A stretch of DNA of 64,000 nt from positions 265,007-329,006 of the forward strand of contig NZ_CDDF01000014.1 in assembly GCF_000819865.1 (NCBI RefSeq), given 5' to 3'. Below the pieces are notes generated by a model that saw nothing but the letters and a program-made list of their open reading frames with translations, was not told the DNA's origin and ran no database searches. This document shows positions 42,836 through 50,264 of this stretch, piece after piece. Origin of the DNA: Aeromonas eucrenophila. GTDB taxonomy: Bacteria; Pseudomonadota; Gammaproteobacteria; Enterobacterales; Aeromonadaceae. The stretch's first letter is position 1. Every line of letters starts with the position of its first letter. The translations under genes and the position numbers were made by a program.

Positions 42836-43005
42836 GCAACCCCCTCGATGATGCGGATAAAGCCAGAGGTCAGACGCTCCATGCGGGCGTACCCGTTCTG
42901 GCCGCGCAGCCAGGTGGTACCGCAGTTGGTGTAACCCTGTTGCACCAGGTAGGTACTGGCGGCCTTGATGCTTGGTTCGGTGTGACGAGTGATAACGGCG
43001 GCCAT
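42832..43005 (-). CDS. Small phage early protein (57 aa), hypothetical
   Basis: Starts MAAVITRHTEPSIKAASTYLVQQGYTNCGTTWLRGQNGYARMERLTSGFIRIIEGVA after a GGAGGG ribosome site. The strand-rich 'GYTNCGTTWLRGQNGYARM' part suggests a small folded domain. Overlaps the next gene by 4 nt. No function assigned. Confidence 0.68.
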   Translation of the reverse strand: MAAVITRHTEPSIKAASTYLVQQGYTNCGTTWLRGQNGYARMERLTSGFIRIIEGVA

Positions 43006-43007
43006 GA

Positions 43008-43175
43008 TCAGATCCCTCCACGGCTGTTGACGCATGACCAGACCGCTCGCCATGCCATGCCGGCGGGGCGCTCCAATGAACGGATCAGGTCTGGATTAGC
43101 AATGTGACGGCTGGCAAGCTTGCGGTTTTGCAGGCGCAGGTTGCGCACTGTGTCGAGAATGGCTAAAGTTGGCAT
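43008..43175 (-). CDS. Small phage early protein (55 aa), hypothetical
   Basis: Starts MPTLAILDTVRNLRLQNRKLASRHIANPDLIRSLERPAGMAWRAVWSCVNSRGGI. Basic and mostly helical. It is 2 nt from the next gene and heads the tightly linked small-gene run. A hairpin lies in its leader at 43210-43246. No domain recognised. Confidence 0.6.
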   Translation of the reverse strand: MPTLAILDTVRNLRLQNRKLASRHIANPDLIRSLERPAGMAWRAVWSCVNSRGGI

Positions 43176-43209
43176 GTCGATTTTCCTAGTCGATAAGTAA
43201 CTGATGAAA

Positions 43210-43246
43210 GCCCGCTGGTGTTGGCGCACCGATAGCGGGTTTTTTT
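43210..43246 (+). terminator. Orphan plus-strand intrinsic terminator in the early region
   Basis: CCCGCT-GGTG-TTGGCG-CACC-GAT-AGCGGG forms a two-tier hairpin followed by seven T on the plus strand. All early genes here are on the minus strand, where the hairpin is followed only by CTTTC. It suggests a short plus-strand (antisense) transcript, or acts as an attenuator in the leader of the 43008-43175 gene. Confidence 0.6.
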
Positions 43247-43703
43247 ATTGTCCGATTGCTCTCGGGCCTTGCTGTGTCATCTGGCTTGCCGCTATAACGG
43301 CTTGTTTCAGTTCCAGCCTCTTTGTCCTCTCTCTCTTCAATCTCTCGATATCCCCAATGGCTCTTGTGGTCGGCGCCGGGTGCCACACCTTGGTGTCACA
43401 GCCACCGCGAAACTCCCCCTGGAACTCCAGCGCAATCACCGCCAGCCTTATCGACTCGCGCTGTGCATGAGGTTGGGCTGACAAGGTTGCGGTTATTAAC
43501 TCACCCCGTGGTTGGCGGGCGATGGCACAGATGGCCGCTTTTTTGGCCTGGCTCATGGCCAGCCAGTCGGTGTCCAGGCTGGAGCGTGTTTTGCCGAATA
43601 GTTCGCGCAGCAGCAGGCAGCCTGCCGTGTTCATGGCCACTTGCTCAGTGGGTGTTAGGCCGGCCAAATTGCGCTGTTCATGGTCGATGCGTTGCGTTTG
43701 CAT
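43245..43703 (-). CDS. Hypothetical phage early protein (152 aa)
   Basis: Starts MQTQRIDHEQRNLAGLTPTEQVAMNTAGCLLLRELFGKTRSSLDTDWLAMSQAKKAAICAIARQ. A helical N-terminal half is followed by a central strand pair (ESIRLAVIALEFQGEFRGGCDTKVW) and a basic coiled-coil C-terminus (DIERLKRERTKRLELKQAVIAAS). It lies 10 nt downstream of the CII-like gene. Similar-sized proteins sit here in P2-like phages, but I cannot name the family with confidence. Confidence 0.7.
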   Translation of the reverse strand: MQTQRIDHEQRNLAGLTPTEQVAMNTAGCLLLRELFGKTRSSLDTDWLAMSQAKKAAICAIARQPRGELITATLSAQPHAQRESIRLAVIALEFQGEFRGGCDTKVWHPAPTTRAIGDIERLKRERTKRLELKQAVIAASQMTQQGPRAIGQ

Positions 43704-43713
43704 GGGTTCCCCC

Positions 43714-44223
43714 TTACATGGTCGCGGCCTGCATCAGGATGTCTGACGCACAGGCCAAGGTCGGTACCGCTTGGAAGCGGGCCTCAATGTCGTGGATAAG
43801 CAGCGCCAGTGACCCCATAGCGGAGGTAGCCACGCTGACGATGGTGTTTCGTTCGGTGCGGGTGACCCTACCCCGGTCGGCCAGTTCCACTGCTCGCATG
43901 CCGATGTTGGCCACATCAGCGTTGAGACGGATCGCCTGATGGGGCAGGGATGACGCCCGGTCGGCGCGGGGAATGGCAATGGCCGTTAGGCCACATTCCA
44001 GCAGCATGCCGTCGAACAGGGTTTCGTCCCCGTCGGTGGCGTGGTAGAGCGCGATAAGATCGGCCACTGTCAGCTGGTGCGGCTGGTCAGGGCTGAGCTT
44101 GTTCCTCAATACCTGAGCATCAATGCCAGCTGACGGGGCTATTTGGCTGATCACATGGTTGGATTTAAATCTGCTGCATGCAGATTCGAAGTGCGGATGT
44201 TTGCAGTCGTCACCGATAAACAT
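43714..44223 (-). CDS. CII-like phage regulatory protein (Phage_CP76 family)
   Basis: A 169-residue protein. The N-terminal helix-turn-helix-type region reads SACSRFKSNHVISQIAPSAGIDAQVLRNKLSPDQPHQLTVADLIALYHATDGDETLFDGMLLECG, the hallmark of Phage_CP76/CII regulators in P2-, 186- and K139-like phages, which set the frequency of lysogeny. I use the ATG at 44223, preceded by GGAG at good spacing, rather than the ATG at 44247. It is transcribed with the Cox-like gene, divergent from the repressor. Confidence 0.87.
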   Translation of the reverse strand: MFIGDDCKHPHFESACSRFKSNHVISQIAPSAGIDAQVLRNKLSPDQPHQLTVADLIALYHATDGDETLFDGMLLECGLTAIAIPRADRASSLPHQAIRLNADVANIGMRAVELADRGRVTRTERNTIVSVATSAMGSLALLIHDIEARFQAVPTLACASDILMQAATM

Positions 44224-44252
44224 GGTTCTCGCTCCATTGAGTGCCATAGTTA

Positions 44253-44468
44253 TCAGGAGATTGCAGGCAGGTATGCGGCTGTGGCGGCTTTGTGGTACAG
44301 CGCGACCATGTTGATCAGGACGCGGTGCTTGGGGCCTGGTTTCGGCATGATCTGCAGCTCACCGCTGGAAATCATCTTCTTTACTGTGCCAACAGGAATG
44401 CCGGTGTCTGCGCTATAGCGCTCGATGGTTTTGACCGGTGTGTCGATCTTGAGTGCAATCTCTGACAT
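44253..44468 (-). CDS. Cox/Apl-like DNA-binding protein
   Basis: A 71-residue protein starting MSEIALKIDTPVKTIERYSADTGIPVGTVKKMISSGELQIMPKPG, a winged-helix-like reading head. It is the first gene leftward of the repressor, the position of P2 cox and 186 apl, which repress the lysogenic promoter and direct excision. The ribosome site AAGGGGATC precedes the ATG. Confidence 0.83.
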   Translation of the reverse strand: MSEIALKIDTPVKTIERYSADTGIPVGTVKKMISSGELQIMPKPGPKHRVLINMVALYHKAATAAYLPAIS

Positions 44469-44615
44469 GATAGATCCCCTTAAACGTTGCTCAATACGGC
44501 TCGATATAGCTCTAAAGCTTCAATTCAATCTCACAAAGCGAATTGTTGATCTAAAAAGCTACATGGTCAAGCCGAAGGAGCATTAATCGTTCAATAAAGT
44601 TCTATAAGGTGCTTT
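44469..44615. promoter_or_regulatory. Divergent Cox/repressor switch region
   Basis: The 147-bp region between the Cox-like and repressor genes is AT-rich and has recurring half-site-like elements (ATAGCTCTAAAGCTT, AAAAAGCT, AAAGTTCTATAAGGTGCTTT, and GAAAGCTTTAAAGG just inside the repressor gene). These are likely operators for the repressor and Cox protein, but I cannot fix a consensus by eye. Confidence 0.6.
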
Positions 44616-45332
44616 ATGACTACGGAGAAAGCTTTAAAGGTTGATTTTGATCAATCATCCTTCTCAGAACGACTCAATAAGGTGATAGGCAATGAGCCAC
44701 TGCGCGCTTTTGCTCGACGAGCTGACATGAGCGATAGCGGCCTCAAGCGCTATTTGTACGAAGGAACCATTCCCCCTATTGATCGAGCTTTAAACTTGGC
44801 GCGAGCAGGAGGAGTCACCTTTGATTGGCTGGTGTTTGGTATCGGTGAAGCGGCTAGCAGCCCGCGAACAAATCTGCCTATTGCGTCCGCCTCTGATGTT
44901 CAAGGCTTTCACTTGACCGACGAGTTCACCACGATCCCCGCTTATCAGGTGTTTGCCAGTGCAGGCCATGGCAGCAATATCAATGATGAGCCGCTGGCCG
45001 AGCCAATGGCATTCCGTTCTGACTGGCTGCGCCGTGAGGGGTTTGACCCGGCCAAGATGGCGGTCATCCGCGCCAAGGGCGACAGCATGGAGCCGACCAT
45101 TAACGATGGTGATGTGATCCTGGTTCGCCTGAAGAATGGGGAAGCGCCCCGCGATGGCCTCTATGTGCTGCGCCTCGATGGCGGCCTGTTCGTAAAGCGC
45201 CTGCAATTCGACCTGGGTGGAGTGCGCATCATCTCCGACAACCCCTTGTACAAATCCCGTGACCTGAGCAAAGCCGAACTGGCCGAGCTGGATCTGGTTG
45301 GTCGTGTAGTCTGGGCCGGCAAGAAGTTTTAA
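44616..45332 (+). CDS. Phage repressor, HTH plus S24 peptidase (CI-like)
   Basis: A 238-residue repressor. The N-terminal helix-turn-helix covers about 20-75 (RAFARRADMSDSGLKRYLYEGTIPPIDRALNLARAGGVTFDWLVFG). The cleavage site is probably Ala116-Gly117 (VFASAGHG), with catalytic Ser157 (AKGDSMEP) and Lys194 (LFVKRLQF). RecA-stimulated self-cleavage should make the prophage SOS-inducible, unlike P2 itself whose short C repressor lacks this domain. The integrase follows 14 nt after the stop. Confidence 0.93.
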   Translation: MTTEKALKVDFDQSSFSERLNKVIGNEPLRAFARRADMSDSGLKRYLYEGTIPPIDRALNLARAGGVTFDWLVFGIGEAASSPRTNLPIASASDVQGFHLTDEFTTIPAYQVFASAGHGSNINDEPLAEPMAFRSDWLRREGFDPAKMAVIRAKGDSMEPTINDGDVILVRLKNGEAPRDGLYVLRLDGGLFVKRLQFDLGGVRIISDNPLYKSRDLSKAELAELDLVGRVVWAGKKF

Positions 45333-45346
45333 GTTGAGGGTGGGCG

Positions 45347-46408
45347 GTGACTGTCAAAAAGATAGAGGGGCAAGCCAAGCCTTGGCGGGCAGACGTCCGC
45401 CCTGATGGGGTGAACGGTCCCCGTCTGCGCAAATCCTTTATGACCAAGGGGGAGGCGCTGGCGTGGGAACGGCATCAGCTGATGAACAAGCCGTGGCTGA
45501 AAGAGGCTGAACCCGATCCTGAGCAAGGGCATAGTGGCCAGCGATTGCTGGACCTGGTTCATCTCTGGTTTGGGAGGCATGGGCAGACGTTGGCCGATGG
45601 CGAACGGCGGCGGGACAAGTTGGTGTGGTTGTGTGAGGCGTTGGAAAACCCGGTTGCCAGCGAGTTCACCTCCGAGATGTTTTCGGCATACCGCGAGCGG
45701 CGTCTGGCCGGTGACCTCTTTGTTCCAGGGCAGCGCCGGCAGGTAACGCCGACCACCATCAACCGCGAGCAGCTCTATCTGCAGGCGGTATTCAACGAGC
45801 TGGCCCGCCTCGGGGTCTGGCACGGTGGCAACCCGCTTGCCGATCTGCGGCAGTACAAGGTTCAGGAGAGTGAGCTGGCCTACCTTTCCCAGGATGAAAT
45901 CGAGCAGATGCTGGACGTCTGCAAGGAGCAGCGGGATCTGTGGCTGATTGTGATGCTGTGCCTGTCCACCGGGGCGCGCTGGTCTGAAATTGAGAAGGTC
46001 AGTCGTTCCCAGATCGGTATGGGCCGGATCACCTTCACAAAGACAAAGGGCAAACGAAACCGGACGGTGCCAGTAGCGCCCTGGTTGCTGGCCATGTTGC
46101 CCAAGCACACCGGCCGCCTGTTCAGAGATTGCTATGCCGAGTTCGAGAAAGCCATCAGGCGAGCACACATCAAACTACCAGCAGGGCAGAGCACCCACGT
46201 TCTGCGCCACACCTTCGCGAGTCACTTCATGATGAACGGCGGAAACATCCTAGTGCTGCAGCGAATCCTCGGCCACACCGACATCAAGATGACGATGCGC
46301 TATGCCCACTTTGCCCCCGATCACCTGGAAGATGCGGTGCGGCTAAATCCCATCACTGCCCTGAAAGATGTCCATAAACAGTCCATCGAGCCGCTCTATA
46401 TTGAGTGA
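45347..46408 (+). CDS. int: Tyrosine integrase of the prophage
   Basis: A 353-residue tyrosine recombinase starting at a GTG. The catalytic residues are Arg211 (TGARWSE), a Lys in TKTKGKRNR (about 232-236), His284-x-x-Arg287 (HVLRHTF), His310 (LGHTDIK) and Tyr319 (MRYAHF). The N-terminal part (1-60) is an arm-binding type domain and 65-165 the core-binding domain. The gene is co-directional with the repressor and ends 72 nt before attR. Confidence 0.95.
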   Translation: MTVKKIEGQAKPWRADVRPDGVNGPRLRKSFMTKGEALAWERHQLMNKPWLKEAEPDPEQGHSGQRLLDLVHLWFGRHGQTLADGERRRDKLVWLCEALENPVASEFTSEMFSAYRERRLAGDLFVPGQRRQVTPTTINREQLYLQAVFNELARLGVWHGGNPLADLRQYKVQESELAYLSQDEIEQMLDVCKEQRDLWLIVMLCLSTGARWSEIEKVSRSQIGMGRITFTKTKGKRNRTVPVAPWLLAMLPKHTGRLFRDCYAEFEKAIRRAHIKLPAGQSTHVLRHTFASHFMMNGGNILVLQRILGHTDIKMTMRYAHFAPDHLEDAVRLNPITALKDVHKQSIEPLYIE

Positions 46409-46480
46409 TAAAGCGCGATATTGAACTTTTCCATTCTTTATAAATCAGTAACTTATTTATTTATAATGGTATCCATCGGT

Positions 46481-46527
46481 TTCAAAATCCGCCGTTGAAA
46501 GACGTGTCGGTTCGAGTCCGACCCCGG
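46481..46527 (+). repeat. attR: displaced tRNA-Leu 3' segment
   Basis: Matches 12295-12341 with one mismatch and is followed by CACCA after loss of one G relative to the intact tRNA acceptor end. The sequence upstream of it does not form a tRNA 5' half, so this is a fragment only. Confidence 0.85.
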
Positions 46528-46545
46528 CACCATTCAGATTCAGTG

Positions 46546-46580
46546 ACAAAAGGCCATCCTCGCGGATGGCCTTTTGTTTT
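46546..46580. terminator. Terminator just beyond attR
   Basis: The hairpin ACAAAAGGCCATCC-TCGC-GGATGGCCTTTTGT is followed by TTT. It is probably the original tRNA-Leu terminator, separated from the tRNA by prophage insertion. Confidence 0.85.
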
Positions 46581-46613
46581 GCAGCGCGTCGCACTTTTTT
46601 TCGCGTCGCAGGC

Positions 46614-46982
46614 CTAGTCGATGTTCTGCGCGATGCGCCACAGCACACCGGACGGGTCATAGAGACAGAAGTCCTTCATGCGCCACGGCTGGCTGACTAT
46701 CTCGGTCACCCTGACGCCGTAGCGGGCGGCGACGCCGCTCCCATTCACGTGGGCCCACCAGGCTGCCACGTCCTCCACCAGTATGTGCATCATGAAGTGC
46801 TCGGCCAGGGCGTCATGGCAGTAGTCCTGCAGCAAGAAGCTCACCTCGCCGAAGTGGAAGTAGGCCACGCCGCCGCCATCGGAAGCCAGGGTGAACCCCA
46901 GATCCTGATAGAACTGCCTGGAGAGCGCGAAGTCGCGGGCGGGCACGAAGGCCTTGATTTCAGTTACCTTGAGATTGGTCAT
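46614..46982 (-). CDS. VOC/glyoxalase-family protein
   Basis: A 122-residue protein of the vicinal oxygen chelate superfamily: two beta-alpha-beta-beta-beta modules, the first starting VTEIKAFVPARDFALSRQFYQDLGFTL, the second MMHILVEDVAAWWAHVNG, ending FCLYDPSGVLWRIAQNID. The expected metal-ligand positions include the His of MHILV and the terminal WRIAQ region. Substrate unknown; similar proteins are dioxygenases or antibiotic-binding proteins. Its ATG is 16 nt from a long hexamer repeat. Confidence 0.85.
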   Translation of the reverse strand: MTNLKVTEIKAFVPARDFALSRQFYQDLGFTLASDGGGVAYFHFGEVSFLLQDYCHDALAEHFMMHILVEDVAAWWAHVNGSGVAARYGVRVTEIVSQPWRMKDFCLYDPSGVLWRIAQNID

Positions 46983-46998
46983 GGGATCCTCGTGGTGG

Positions 46999-47064
46999 GT
47001 ACAGGTACAGGTACAGGTACAGGTACAGGTACAGGTACAGGTACAGGTACAGGTACAGGTACAG
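46999..47064. repeat. Simple-sequence repeat, 11 copies of GTACAG
   Basis: Eleven perfect, uninterrupted hexamers (66 bp) followed by GGTTAA. The array lies in the leader of the glyoxalase-family gene, immediately 5' of its start, and also upstream of the divergent membrane protein gene at 47318. Changes in copy number would change spacing, not a reading frame. Confidence 0.98.
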
Positions 47065-47317
47065 GGTTAAGGGGCATAGCCGCGCCAGTATTACCCGGAC
47101 GGCGGGACGTCAGCCAGATCCGGCGTGATGACGCCCCTCATGTGGCGGTGCAGGGGGGATGGGCCCGATTGTGCCGGACGCTTGTCACCGGCACGGGGCG
47201 GCTCGCAGACCGTCACGCCTGCGGGCTCGGCACAGGTTTCCCGCGCACGCCCTTAACACGCGGTTAAGTTTCCCTGCCCATAGTCTGCCCATACCAGAGG
47301 GTATCTCGGGAGGCAGC

Positions 47318-48079
47318 ATGCAACATCGATCCGATTTTTTGACCACCATGGCCAACAAGGTGCCGGAAGTGACTTTGATCTTCTGGATCATCAAGATGAT
47401 GTCCACCACTGTCGGTGAAACCGCGGCGGATTATCTGATCTTCAACCAGCATCTGGGGCTGACCCTGACGTCGGCCTTGATGGGGGTTCTGCTGGTCATT
47501 GTGCTCGCCCAGCAGATCAAGGCGGTGCGCTATGAGCCCTGGCGCTACTGGCTGGCGGTGGTACTGGTCAGCATCTTCGGCACCTTGCTGACCGACAACC
47601 TGACCGATCAGGTCGGGATCCCGCTCTGGCTCTCGACCAGCGTTTTTACCCTGCTGCTGCTGGTCACCTTTGCCATTTGGTTTCGTCATGAAGGCACCCT
47701 TTCCATTAATTCTATAAATACCCTCAAGCGGGAGAAGTTCTACTGGCTCGCCATCCTGGTCACCTTTGCCCTCGGCACGGCGGCCGGTGACTGGGTGTCG
47801 GAGGGGATGGATATCGGCTATCTCAATGCGACCCTGCTGTTTGGCGGCCTGATCGCGCTGACGGCCGTGGCCCATAGGGTCTTCAGGATGAATACGGTGC
47901 TCAGCTTCTGGATCGCCTATGTGCTGACCCGGCCGCTGGGGGCTTCGGTGGGGGATCTGCTGTCGCAGTCCGTCAAGCACGGCGGGCTGGGGTATGGGGT
48001 GACGACCGTCAGCGAGGTCTTCTTCGTGCTGATCCTCCTCTTGGTAGGCTACCTGACCCTGAGGCGACAGGCCGCGTAG
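47318..48079 (+). CDS. COG4705-type membrane protein with internal duplication
   Basis: A 253-residue polytopic protein starting MQHRSDFLTTMANKVPEVTLIFWIIKMMSTTVGETAADYLIF after GGGAGGC. The first and second halves both contain a G[DE]-rich membrane motif (TVGETAADYL, GTLLTDNLTDQ, GTAAGDWVSE, GASVGDLLSQ), pointing to a four-fold repeated helical hairpin. Proteins of this group are annotated only as membrane-anchored proteins; transport is a guess. An in-frame extension upstream of 47318 has no support. Confidence 0.82.
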   Translation: MQHRSDFLTTMANKVPEVTLIFWIIKMMSTTVGETAADYLIFNQHLGLTLTSALMGVLLVIVLAQQIKAVRYEPWRYWLAVVLVSIFGTLLTDNLTDQVGIPLWLSTSVFTLLLLVTFAIWFRHEGTLSINSINTLKREKFYWLAILVTFALGTAAGDWVSEGMDIGYLNATLLFGGLIALTAVAHRVFRMNTVLSFWIAYVLTRPLGASVGDLLSQSVKHGGLGYGVTTVSEVFFVLILLLVGYLTLRRQAA

Positions 48080-48300
48080 ACAGGACCAATGAGGCCGGGC
48101 CGAACGGCCCGGTATCCCGGTGGGGAAGCGCAGATCCGGCTTCCCCTTCTTTCTGCCCTCCGCATCCCTTTATCCTGCTTTTCTGCCGCGAGGCCGGAGC
48201 CACAGGCTTGCCCTGTTCACTGGCTTCTGCCCATCGCTATCACCGCCATCCCTTCCTCGATTGCCCTCTCTTGTCTCATCTTGGTGCGCCCCATCCTCGC
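48080..48300. other. Intergenic stretch without a gene
   Basis: No gene recognised between the COG4705 gene and the amtB regulatory sites. It is C-rich, with no clear hairpin terminator for the upstream gene. Confidence 0.6.
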
Positions 48301-48359
48301 TGCACAGCCGAAGTGCGATCCTGATCCTGTTTGTGGCCAGACTGCGCCATCATGGTGCG
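48301..48359 (+). promoter_or_regulatory. Two NtrC-like binding sites upstream of amtB
   Basis: TGCACAGCCGAAGTGCG (48301-48317) and TGCGCCATCATGGTGCG (48343-48359) both fit the NtrC consensus TGCACY-N5-RGTGCA with minor deviations. Their centres are 42 bp apart, four helical turns, and lie about 60-105 bp upstream of the -24/-12 element. Confidence 0.75.
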
Positions 48360-48409
48360 TAGCCACATAGCGACCACATCAAGATACTGAAAAATAAGGA
48401 TTATATTTT

Positions 48410-48427
48410 TTGGCCTGCTTTATGCTT
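48410..48427 (+). promoter_or_regulatory. Sigma-54 (-24/-12) promoter of amtB
   Basis: TTGGCCTGCTTTATGCTT has GG at 48412-48413 and GC at 48424-48425 with exactly 10 nt between. Together with the upstream NtrC-like sites this is a typical nitrogen-limitation promoter. Confidence 0.75.
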
Positions 48428-48582
48428 TAAACCAGTCATGTCGCCATGATGATCCCTGCGGGGTCATACCGAGGGTTAGGGTGGGGCAATATTGATTTGA
48501 TGATCCGGGTAAATAGCCAAGTTTGACATTCATATCAGGAAATGGACCCGGCCGGGTGCCGGGACGACAAGGAGAGGGCTGT

Positions 48583-50010
48583 ATGTTCAAGAGACTCGTA
48601 ATGACTGGCCTGCTGGCGCTGACTGCCACCATGGCCGCCCCCGGTTGGGCTGAAGAAGTGGCCGCACAGGCTGATGTGGTGCAGGCGGCCGCGGCCGTGA
48701 CCATCAACAAGGGCGACAACACCTGGTTGATGGTGGCGGCCACCCTGGTGATCCTGATGTCCATCCCGGGACTGGCCCTGTTCTACGGCGGCCTGGTGCG
48801 CGCCAAGAACATGTTGAGCGTATTGATGCAGGTGTTCACCCTGTTCTGCCTCATCACAGTGCTCTGGGTGGTCTATGGCTACTCGCTGGCCTTCACCGAG
48901 GGAGGCGCCTTCTACGGATCCTTCGACAAGGTGCTGCTGATGGGCGTCACGCCTGAGTCTATTGGTGCCACCTTCAGCAAGGGTGTGGGGATCAGCGAGT
49001 TCATCTTCGTGGTGTTCCAGGGCGCCTTCGCGGCCATCACCTGCGGCCTCATCGTCGGCGGCTTCGCCGAGCGGATGAAGTTTTCCGCCGTGCTGCTGTT
49101 CGCGGTGATCTGGTTCACCTTCGCCTACATCCCGATGGCGCACATGGTGTGGTACTGGGCAGGTCCGGATGCCTATACAGACGCTGCTGCGGCCGAAGCT
49201 GCCGGTGCCACCGCCGGTTACCTGTTCCAGCACGGCGCCCTCGACTTTGCCGGCGGCACTGTGGTGCACATCAACGCGGCGGTCGCCGGTCTGGTGGGTG
49301 CCTTCATGGCGGGCAAACGGGTGGGTTACGGTCGTGATCCCATGACCCCCCATAGCCTGACCATGACCATGATAGGCGCAGCCCTGCTCTGGTTCGGCTG
49401 GTTCGGCTTCAACGCCGGCTCCGCACTGGAAGCAAACGGCACCGCCGCCCTGGCGTTGATCAACACCTGGGTAGCCCCGGCCGCCGCCGCGCTGGCCTGG
49501 ACCTTCGCCGAGTGGCTGATGAAGGGTCGTCCCTCCCTGCTGGGCGCCGTCTCCGGTGCGGTAGCGGGTCTGGTGGCCATCACGCCGGCCGCCGGTTTCG
49601 TCGGTGTCGGTGGTGCCCTCATCATCGGCCTGCTGAGCGGTGTGGCCGGTCTGTGGGGAGTGCACGGTCTCAAGCGCCTGCTGGGGGCCGATGACAGCCT
49701 GGACGTGTTCGGTCTGCACGGGGTGTGCGGGATCCTGGGCGCCGTACTGACCGGGGTCTTCGCCAGCCCGGATCTGGGCGGTACCGGGGTCTGGGACTAT
49801 GTGACCAACCAGGTGGCCGAGGGTTACTCCATCCTGACCCAGGTGAAGATCCAGATCATCGGCGTGCTGGTGACGGTGGCCTGGACCGCCCTGGTCTCCG
49901 CAGTGGCCTACAAGCTGGTGGATCTGCTGATCGGCCTGCGGGTGAAGGAAGATGCCGAGCGGGAAGGGTTGGATGTCACCAGCCACGGCGAGAAAGCCTA
50001 CAGCCTGTGA
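48583..50010 (+). CDS. amtB: Ammonium transporter AmtB
   Basis: A 475-residue Amt/Rh channel with a signal peptide (MFKRLVMTGLLALTATMAAPGWA), then eleven expected TM helices. Diagnostic blocks are FYGGLVRAKNMLSVLMQ, the AFAAITCGLIVGGFAERMKFSA signature, and the twin pore histidines in GGTVVHINAAVAGL and FGLHGVCGILGA. The cytoplasmic tail (VKEDAEREGLDVTSHGEKAYSL) matches the GlnK-interaction tail. The start follows AAGGAGAGGG. No glnK lies next to it in this window. Confidence 0.96.
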   Translation: MFKRLVMTGLLALTATMAAPGWAEEVAAQADVVQAAAAVTINKGDNTWLMVAATLVILMSIPGLALFYGGLVRAKNMLSVLMQVFTLFCLITVLWVVYGYSLAFTEGGAFYGSFDKVLLMGVTPESIGATFSKGVGISEFIFVVFQGAFAAITCGLIVGGFAERMKFSAVLLFAVIWFTFAYIPMAHMVWYWAGPDAYTDAAAAEAAGATAGYLFQHGALDFAGGTVVHINAAVAGLVGAFMAGKRVGYGRDPMTPHSLTMTMIGAALLWFGWFGFNAGSALEANGTAALALINTWVAPAAAALAWTFAEWLMKGRPSLLGAVSGAVAGLVAITPAAGFVGVGGALIIGLLSGVAGLWGVHGLKRLLGADDSLDVFGLHGVCGILGAVLTGVFASPDLGGTGVWDYVTNQVAEGYSILTQVKIQIIGVLVTVAWTALVSAVAYKLVDLLIGLRVKEDAEREGLDVTSHGEKAYSL

Positions 50011-50037
50011 TCCCATCGGCTTCCCGTTAACGAATCT

Positions 50038-50066
50038 GCCGCCGGCCCTGCCCGGCGGCTTTTTTA
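50038..50066 (+). terminator. amtB terminator
   Basis: The hairpin GCCGCCGG-CCCTGC-CCGGCGGC is followed by seven T, 28 nt after the amtB stop. Confidence 0.9.
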
Positions 50067-50264
50067 TGGCGGCCCGTATGAAGGGCCCGCTGAAAAGGGT
50101 CCTTCACGCCAATCCCCTGTCCACAGGGCCGCCCCCGCTATTTCGTTCTGGCGGCGTTTTATGCCTGCATTTTGGGCGGATCTCCGCTAAACTCTGCCAC
50201 CCTTTATTCGGGGTAGCCGGGTTAGCCCTGTTTCCATCCTTTATCTATGCCTTCGGAGCCGCTC

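Larger units (their letters stand above)
12295..46527. mobile_element. P2-like temperate prophage of about 34.2 kb in tRNA-Leu
   Basis: The element lies between two copies of a tRNA-Leu 3' segment and carries a full set of P2-type genes: portal, terminase, scaffold, capsid, small terminase, head completion, tail completion, sheath, tube, lysis cassette, tape measure, baseplate, fibre, late activator, replication initiator, CII-like and Cox-like regulators, S24 repressor and tyrosine integrase. Sheath and tube genes imply a contractile tail. The integrase sits at the far end from the intact tRNA, beside attR. No structural gene is visibly broken; the frameshifts found are in cargo and minor genes. 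Confidence 0.95.

Noticed and set aside
46998-47070. CRISPR array as an explanation for the hexamer repeats
   Set aside because: The unit is 6 bp with no spacers; no cas genes are in the window.
46566-47267. Long plus-strand frame with (GT)n peptide repeats
   Set aside because: It is antisense to the glyoxalase-family gene, and the GT repeats are the translation of the GTACAG array.
48535-50016. 493-codon minus-strand frame antisense to amtB
   Set aside because: Shadow of a real gene; low-complexity Gly/His/Gln composition and no start signals.
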